From Bacillota bacterium (GTDB taxonomy: Bacteria > Bacillota_A > Clostridia > Clostridiales > Clostridiaceae): DNA of 42,619 nucleotides. A program made the translations under genes and the position numbers. The notes under the pieces were generated by a model. It made no database searches. It worked only from the letters and a program-made list of their open reading frames with translations, and was not told the DNA's origin. Of the stretch, positions 38,661-42,619 are shown piece after piece (the stretch's first letter is position 1; each line of letters opens with the position of its first letter). The stretch spans positions 1-42,619 of the forward strand of contig JAKBFR010000007.1 of NCBI GenBank assembly GCA_021837545.1. The letters run 5' to 3'.

Positions 38661-38709
38661 AAAAATAACTTACAGAACTGATCTATAATCACCTCTATAA
38701 GTTATTTTT
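38661..38709 (-). terminator. Terminator after the PAS-GGDEF gene
   Basis: AAAAATAACTTA (38661-38672) pairs with TAAGTTATTTTT (38698-38709) around a 25-nt loop. On the minus strand the tail is TTTTTTG. The rest of the 38412-38722 gap shows only the AT-rich 5' region of the LevR-type gene. Confidence 0.8.
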
Positions 38710-38722
38710 TTATCTCTATTCC

Positions 38723-41122
38723 TTAAATATTTTCAAAGACGCAATAATTATCTTTCCCTTTACTTTTAGCCAAATATACTGCTTTATCTGCATTTATAAA
38801 GAGTTCCTCAAATGATTTTCCATGTTCAGGATACTTAGCAATTCCTATGCTTCCTGATACTTTGTAATCTGAACTTTCTCCAATGAATTTTTTTCTAAAA
38901 CCTTTCAATAAATCATCAGCTTTTTTATACAGAAATTCTTCTGAAGAAATATTCTTTAAATATACAACAAATTCATCTCCACCTATTCTACCAACAATAG
39001 CATTTTCATTAAACACTTCTGAAATCATTAAAGAAATTCCTGTCAAAACGGAGTCTCCAGCTAGATGTCCTAAATTATCATTAATAGCCTTAAAATTATC
39101 AACATCTATCATAAATAATGCACCATTAACATTTAAACCTTGATCTTTAATATATGCCTCAATCATGCTGTTCGTACTTCCTTTATTATATATACCAGTC
39201 AAACTATCTCTTTGTGCTTTGAATAAAAGTTCTTCAGTTTCTACCTTTTCTTTATCAATATTAATTATTGCACCCATAGCCTTGAATATATTTCCATCTC
39301 CATCGAACATGGCAGTTATTCTTATTTTACACCAAATATATTTATCATTGTCTTTTTTAAGTCTAATTTCAGTTTCTTGATATGTGTCTCCATTTATAAC
39401 ACCATTTATAATTTCCCCTAGTTTTTTAATATCCTCTTTATAAATATAATTAGTTTGATATATTTTCTTACTAATATCAAATATAGTTGAATCGTAATTA
39501 AATTTGTTTTCCCAATTTCCAGAATAGTTAATAGTATCTTCATTAATATTCCATTCAAAAATTATATCTTCTGTTTGAGACATAACTATACGATAACGTT
39601 CTTCGCTTAATCTAAGTTCCTCCTGTGTTATTTTAGATTTAGTTATATTTATTACTACACTATAAATAAATGCATTTCCATCTCTAGTTTCAGTTGTTTT
39701 CCCATTATCTAATAACCATATAACACTTCCATCTTTTCGTTTAAGTCTATATTCTACAGTGTATTTATTACCGTCCCTTAATTGTTCTTTAATTTCTGTT
39801 GCTACTCTTTCACGATCATTTTCGCAAATTAAATCAAATAATTTTTTATTATAAATTTCTTTAAAGTCACGGTTTTCATATCCTAAAAGATTTAAGCAAC
39901 CTCCACTTATAAAATCTAAAAATAATTCTTCATTTTCTATTCTACAACGATAAACACCACCTGGTATATTAGATGTTAAAGATTGTAAATCTCTGTTTTT
40001 TTCTTCAATATACTTTTTGTTTTTTTCTACAGTATCTATTAAATCGTTAAAAGCTGTAGCTATTTCTCCAAATTCATTATCCTTATTATATATAAATCTA
40101 TCTTTAAAATTACCTTGTTTTATTTTCCTTATAACTTCTAACAACTTATATATTGGTTTTGAAAAATAATTGATTGTAAATGTATAAGAAGCTATTATAA
40201 TGATCAAAACAAATATTAAAAAGCCAATTATATTCCTTATAATCTTATCAATAGGAGCCTTAAATTCAGACCATTCAACCTCATTTAATACCACCCATCC
40301 AGTATTTTTAATAGTAGAATAATACCCTATTTTTTCATTACCATTTATTGTATACTCTATTAACCCATTTGGGCTACTCTGAAAATCTATTTTTTTCCAT
40401 TGTTCATATAAATTATTAGATGTATTAATATTATTAATACTGTTGCTCAAATTCTCACTATTACTAACTGCAGCTTTGCCATTAGAATCTGCTATTACCA
40501 TTTTTCCACTTTGAAAATAATTCATATTGTTTAGAACATTTTTAAAATAGTTCATATTTATTACATTAATTATAGATCCTTGATACTGATTTCCAAAAAA
40601 TATTGGTTTTGCTATTATAGCACTTTTAATTCCCCCATTAAAATCTTCTTGTTCTATAATATTTGTTATAACTAATTGATTGTTTTTAAGCTTTTGGATG
40701 TCCTTACTAGAAAGTATAATTTTTGTATTTATAGATTCATTATCACTAGATGCAATTATAATTCCATCGTTGTTAATTAGTAATTCTATACTCAAATAAA
40801 ATTGTTCATTTGTTCTTTCAGTAAAAATTTCATTTAATACATTTCTATTGCTTTTTTTGTTTTCAATGTTTATTTTATTATTTGAATCAAGTAGTAAATC
40901 TTTTACTGCTGGTATATTAGCAGTAATCTTAATATTGCTTACGTTTTCATCAAAGAAATATTCTAAATGGGTTGATTGGTGATTAGCTTCTGTTATAACA
41001 TTTTGCTTAATAATTTCCATACTTTTAGCATTAAAATTTGCAATACACATACTTGTCGAAATAATCACGGGAACTATCCCTAATATTATAGAAAAAAGTA
41101 CAAATTTCTTTCTTATATTCAT
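38723..41122 (-). CDS. Membrane sensor diguanylate cyclase (Cache-like, HAMP, PAS, PAS, GGDEF)
   Basis: The 799-residue protein starts at ATG 41122, since AGGAGGGGAAAA precedes it. An ATG at 41173 would add 17 residues across that site. An N-terminal helix (FVLFSIILGIVPVIISTSMC) is followed by an extracellular Cache-like sensor (about 35-280), a second helix (FLIFVLIIIIASYTFTINYF) and a HAMP region. Two PAS domains follow (about 380-500 and 505-630), with YRLKRKDGSVIWL and RLKKDNDKYIWCKI. The GGDEF domain has MIDVDNFKAINDNLGH, loop GGDEF (in GRIGGDEFVVYL) and no RxxD I-site. It should make cyclic di-GMP in response to an external signal. Confidence 0.92.
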   Translation of the reverse strand: MNIRKKFVLFSIILGIVPVIISTSMCIANFNAKSMEIIKQNVITEANHQSTHLEYFFDENVSNIKITANIPAVKDLLLDSNNKINIENKKSNRNVLNEIFTERTNEQFYLSIELLINNDGIIIASSDNESINTKIILSSKDIQKLKNNQLVITNIIEQEDFNGGIKSAIIAKPIFFGNQYQGSIINVINMNYFKNVLNNMNYFQSGKMVIADSNGKAAVSNSENLSNSINNINTSNNLYEQWKKIDFQSSPNGLIEYTINGNEKIGYYSTIKNTGWVVLNEVEWSEFKAPIDKIIRNIIGFLIFVLIIIIASYTFTINYFSKPIYKLLEVIRKIKQGNFKDRFIYNKDNEFGEIATAFNDLIDTVEKNKKYIEEKNRDLQSLTSNIPGGVYRCRIENEELFLDFISGGCLNLLGYENRDFKEIYNKKLFDLICENDRERVATEIKEQLRDGNKYTVEYRLKRKDGSVIWLLDNGKTTETRDGNAFIYSVVINITKSKITQEELRLSEERYRIVMSQTEDIIFEWNINEDTINYSGNWENKFNYDSTIFDISKKIYQTNYIYKEDIKKLGEIINGVINGDTYQETEIRLKKDNDKYIWCKIRITAMFDGDGNIFKAMGAIINIDKEKVETEELLFKAQRDSLTGIYNKGSTNSMIEAYIKDQGLNVNGALFMIDVDNFKAINDNLGHLAGDSVLTGISLMISEVFNENAIVGRIGGDEFVVYLKNISSEEFLYKKADDLLKGFRKKFIGESSDYKVSGSIGIAKYPEHGKSFEELFINADKAVYLAKSKGKDNYCVFENI

Positions 41123-41246
41123 TTTTCCCCTCCTATAACCACTAATATACAAATTATATATTAATTTTACCAAACTTTTTAATTATTATATATATATATT
41201 TGTAATTAAAACGAAAATTCTACAATTTAATCAAAACTTTATAAAA

Positions 41247-41293
41247 AAAAGTATTAAATAAGCTATTTCTAAAATAACTTATTTAATACTTTT
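41247..41293 (-). terminator. Perfect 16-bp terminator after the EamA gene
   Basis: AAAAGTATTAAATAAG (41247-41262) pairs with CTTATTTAATACTTTT (41278-41293) without mismatch. Flanked by A and T runs, so it can act on the minus strand and perhaps on both. Confidence 0.85.
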
Positions 41294-41340
41294 ATCTTGA
41301 TTTACTCATTTTTTAAATAACAAGTATTTATGCGTTAATA

Positions 41341-42348
41341 TTACTCAATTTCTGCGAGCATTGTTGCTTCAATTTTTTCTTCTTTTGGTGATTTTGCCGT
41401 TGCTTCAATTTCTTCTTCTGGTGCTTTTGCCACATAATAAACTCCAACCATAACCATTATACTACATATGATTGTCTTTAAGCTTAATTGAGTTCCATTA
41501 ATTAAAATATCAAATGCGATTGAAAAAACAACATATGTTATATTTAAACTCATAGCTTTTGTTGCTCCAATTTTATAAATTGATTGGTAATAAAATAAAT
41601 ATGACAATGTTCCTGATAATGCAATTGCTAAAAGCCACCAAACTGCACTTGTTCTTAAAATTTCAAAGCTAAGTCCTATTCCACCTATAATTGGAATTAT
41701 TAAGAACCCATAAACAAGCCCTGATGTCAATTGTCTTATTTGAAGTGCAAATTCTGCAGATACCTCATCACCCTTCATTCCAATTGCACATATAACACAT
41801 TCACTACCCCATCCTATTGCACACACTAAAGCAAATATTATTCCTACAATACTAATTCCAGATTCATTTGATGAATATCCCACTATACATATACCTAAAA
41901 TTGCAACAAATAATCCAGCCCAACCTTTCTTGGTTATCTTTTCTTTCAATAAAAAATATGCTCCAACTGCTCCAACTGCTGGGTATAATGATGATATTAT
42001 TGCAGTATAAGATGGTCCAATATATTTAACTGAGAGTACATATGCTGTCATTCCAATAGGTCCACCCATAAGTGCTGCTAAAGCAACAAATAATGCACTT
42101 TTAGTTTTCATTGATTTAAACAAAGCTCCTAATTGTCTTTTAGATGCAAGATATATAAATGTCCATACTGCTGAAAATGCATCATGAAAAAATGCTGTTA
42201 TAAATGGTGCTAAAAACACTGCATTTTCTGGTAAGAATGGGCTCATAGCAAGTACTATTACCATTAGAACAGTGTCTATTCCCCATGTTATTGCTGAACC
42301 TAATCCAGCAATAACACCTACTTTGTAATTACCGTTGTTATTTTCCAT
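41341..42348 (-). CDS. EamA/DMT family transporter
   Basis: The 335-residue membrane protein has about ten hydrophobic helices in two EamA repeats. AGLGSAITWGIDTVLMVIVL opens the first repeat. The second repeat starts near residue 170, with GIIFALVCAIGWGSECVICA and YYQSIYKIGATKAMSLNITY. DMT proteins export metabolites such as amino acids, nucleosides or sugar phosphates, and the substrate is unknown. The last 30 residues are an unusual acidic cytoplasmic tail with the repeated word EEEIEAT/EEKIEAT, outside the conserved fold. AAGGAGGAATTTTTT precedes ATG. It is monocistronic, with a perfect terminator. Confidence 0.88.
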   Translation of the reverse strand: MENNNGNYKVGVIAGLGSAITWGIDTVLMVIVLAMSPFLPENAVFLAPFITAFFHDAFSAVWTFIYLASKRQLGALFKSMKTKSALFVALAALMGGPIGMTAYVLSVKYIGPSYTAIISSLYPAVGAVGAYFLLKEKITKKGWAGLFVAILGICIVGYSSNESGISIVGIIFALVCAIGWGSECVICAIGMKGDEVSAEFALQIRQLTSGLVYGFLIIPIIGGIGLSFEILRTSAVWWLLAIALSGTLSYLFYYQSIYKIGATKAMSLNITYVVFSIAFDILINGTQLSLKTIICSIMVMVGVYYVAKAPEEEIEATAKSPKEEKIEATMLAEIE

Positions 42349-42439
42349 AAAAAATTCCTCCTTTAATATAATACTTGCTCTTGTTGTATTAATTTTAGTT
42401 ATCTATATTTTGTACATAAAAATATTCACTATACGTATA

Positions 42440-42530
42440 TTTAACATTATTCCGTTCATTTTGCCAAGTTCATTTTGTGAACAAGTTTATATTATCATTG
42501 TTCATCGTTCATGGCAATATGTTCAGATAA
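42440..42530. promoter_or_regulatory. GTTCA-rich region upstream of the EamA gene
   Basis: Several GTTCA words cluster within 90 nt, including the inverted pair GTTCATTTTGTGAAC. TTGCCA near 42459 faces TGGCAA near 42513 in opposite orientation. The spacing suggests an operator cluster, but no known consensus is matched. Confidence 0.35.
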
Positions 42531-42577
42531 AAATAAAAATTTTTTTAAATAGTTTTAACTTTTTATAACTCATCTAT

Positions 42578-42619
42578 ACATTCTAAAAAAAAAAAAAAAA
42601 AAATTTCAAAAAAAAAAAA
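42578..42619. other. Adenine homopolymer at the window end
   Basis: Two runs of A (about 20 and 12) separated by TTTC end the sequence. This looks like a contig end or low-quality assembly, not a biological feature. Confidence 0.5.

Noticed and set aside
42578..42619. Terminal poly-A as a biological signal
   Set aside because: Location at the end of the sequence and irregular composition suggest assembly or sequencing noise.

Overview
The window looks like the chromosome of a low-GC solventogenic or saccharolytic Clostridium (cluster I, C. beijerinckii/C. butyricum-like). This is inferred from the very AT-rich, strongly codon-biased genes, the GGAGG-type ribosome binding sites, the sigma-54/LevR-controlled phosphotransferase loci and the diguanylate cyclases. 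No database search was possible. The right end runs into A-homopolymers, which suggests a contig end.

Layout. 1-2640: the N-terminal part of an AlbA_2/Schlafen-type ATP-binding protein, a GAF-GGDEF diguanylate cyclase and a 52-residue membrane peptide. 2764-8010 (minus): a surface-polysaccharide operon, read right to left, with a GT4 glycosyltransferase, an initiating phosphoglycosyl transferase, a Gfo/Idh/MocA sugar-nucleotide dehydrogenase, GalU and a second GT4. 8515-9576 (plus): wecB. 9577-10837: an intergenic block with a candidate pseudoknotted RNA, a 75-residue orphan gene behind a palindrome, and a 250-bp palindromic element. 10838-17391 (minus): the rest of the polysaccharide locus (polymerase/ligase, CapD-like 4,6-dehydratase, two GT2 glycosyltransferases, LicD). 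No flippase and no chain-length regulator are visible.

17728-32505 holds the first beta-glucoside system: EIIC, EIIB and EIIA (minus) behind a sigma-54 promoter, with a divergent LevR-type activator. Then come a second inverted copy of the 250-bp element, an RpiR regulator, two GH1 6-phospho-beta-glucosidases, a Cof-type HAD phosphatase, a degenerate IS1595-like transposase beside a 27-bp minisatellite, and a third GH1 enzyme. Two gene remnants not visible as normal ORFs lie here: a truncated SemiSWEET abutting a GH1 gene and a frameshifted LacI fragment. 31048-38411 (minus) is a second system: LevR paralogue, terminator, sigma-54 promoter, EIIB', EIIA, EIIB, EIIC, GH1. The window closes with a PAS-GGDEF cyclase and an EamA exporter.

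How it fits together. The PTS complexes should import and phosphorylate beta-glucosides, and the GH1 enzymes should hydrolyse the 6-phospho products. The LevR proteins should activate sigma-54 RNA polymerase at the two promoters according to PTS phosphorylation through their PRD, EIIA-like and EIIB-like domains. The polysaccharide genes should build a lipid-linked repeat unit. The most unusual signals are non-coding: the 9591-9740 RNA candidate, the two 192-nt palindromes placed tail-to-tail in opposite orientation, and the palindromic block shared upstream of two GH1 genes.
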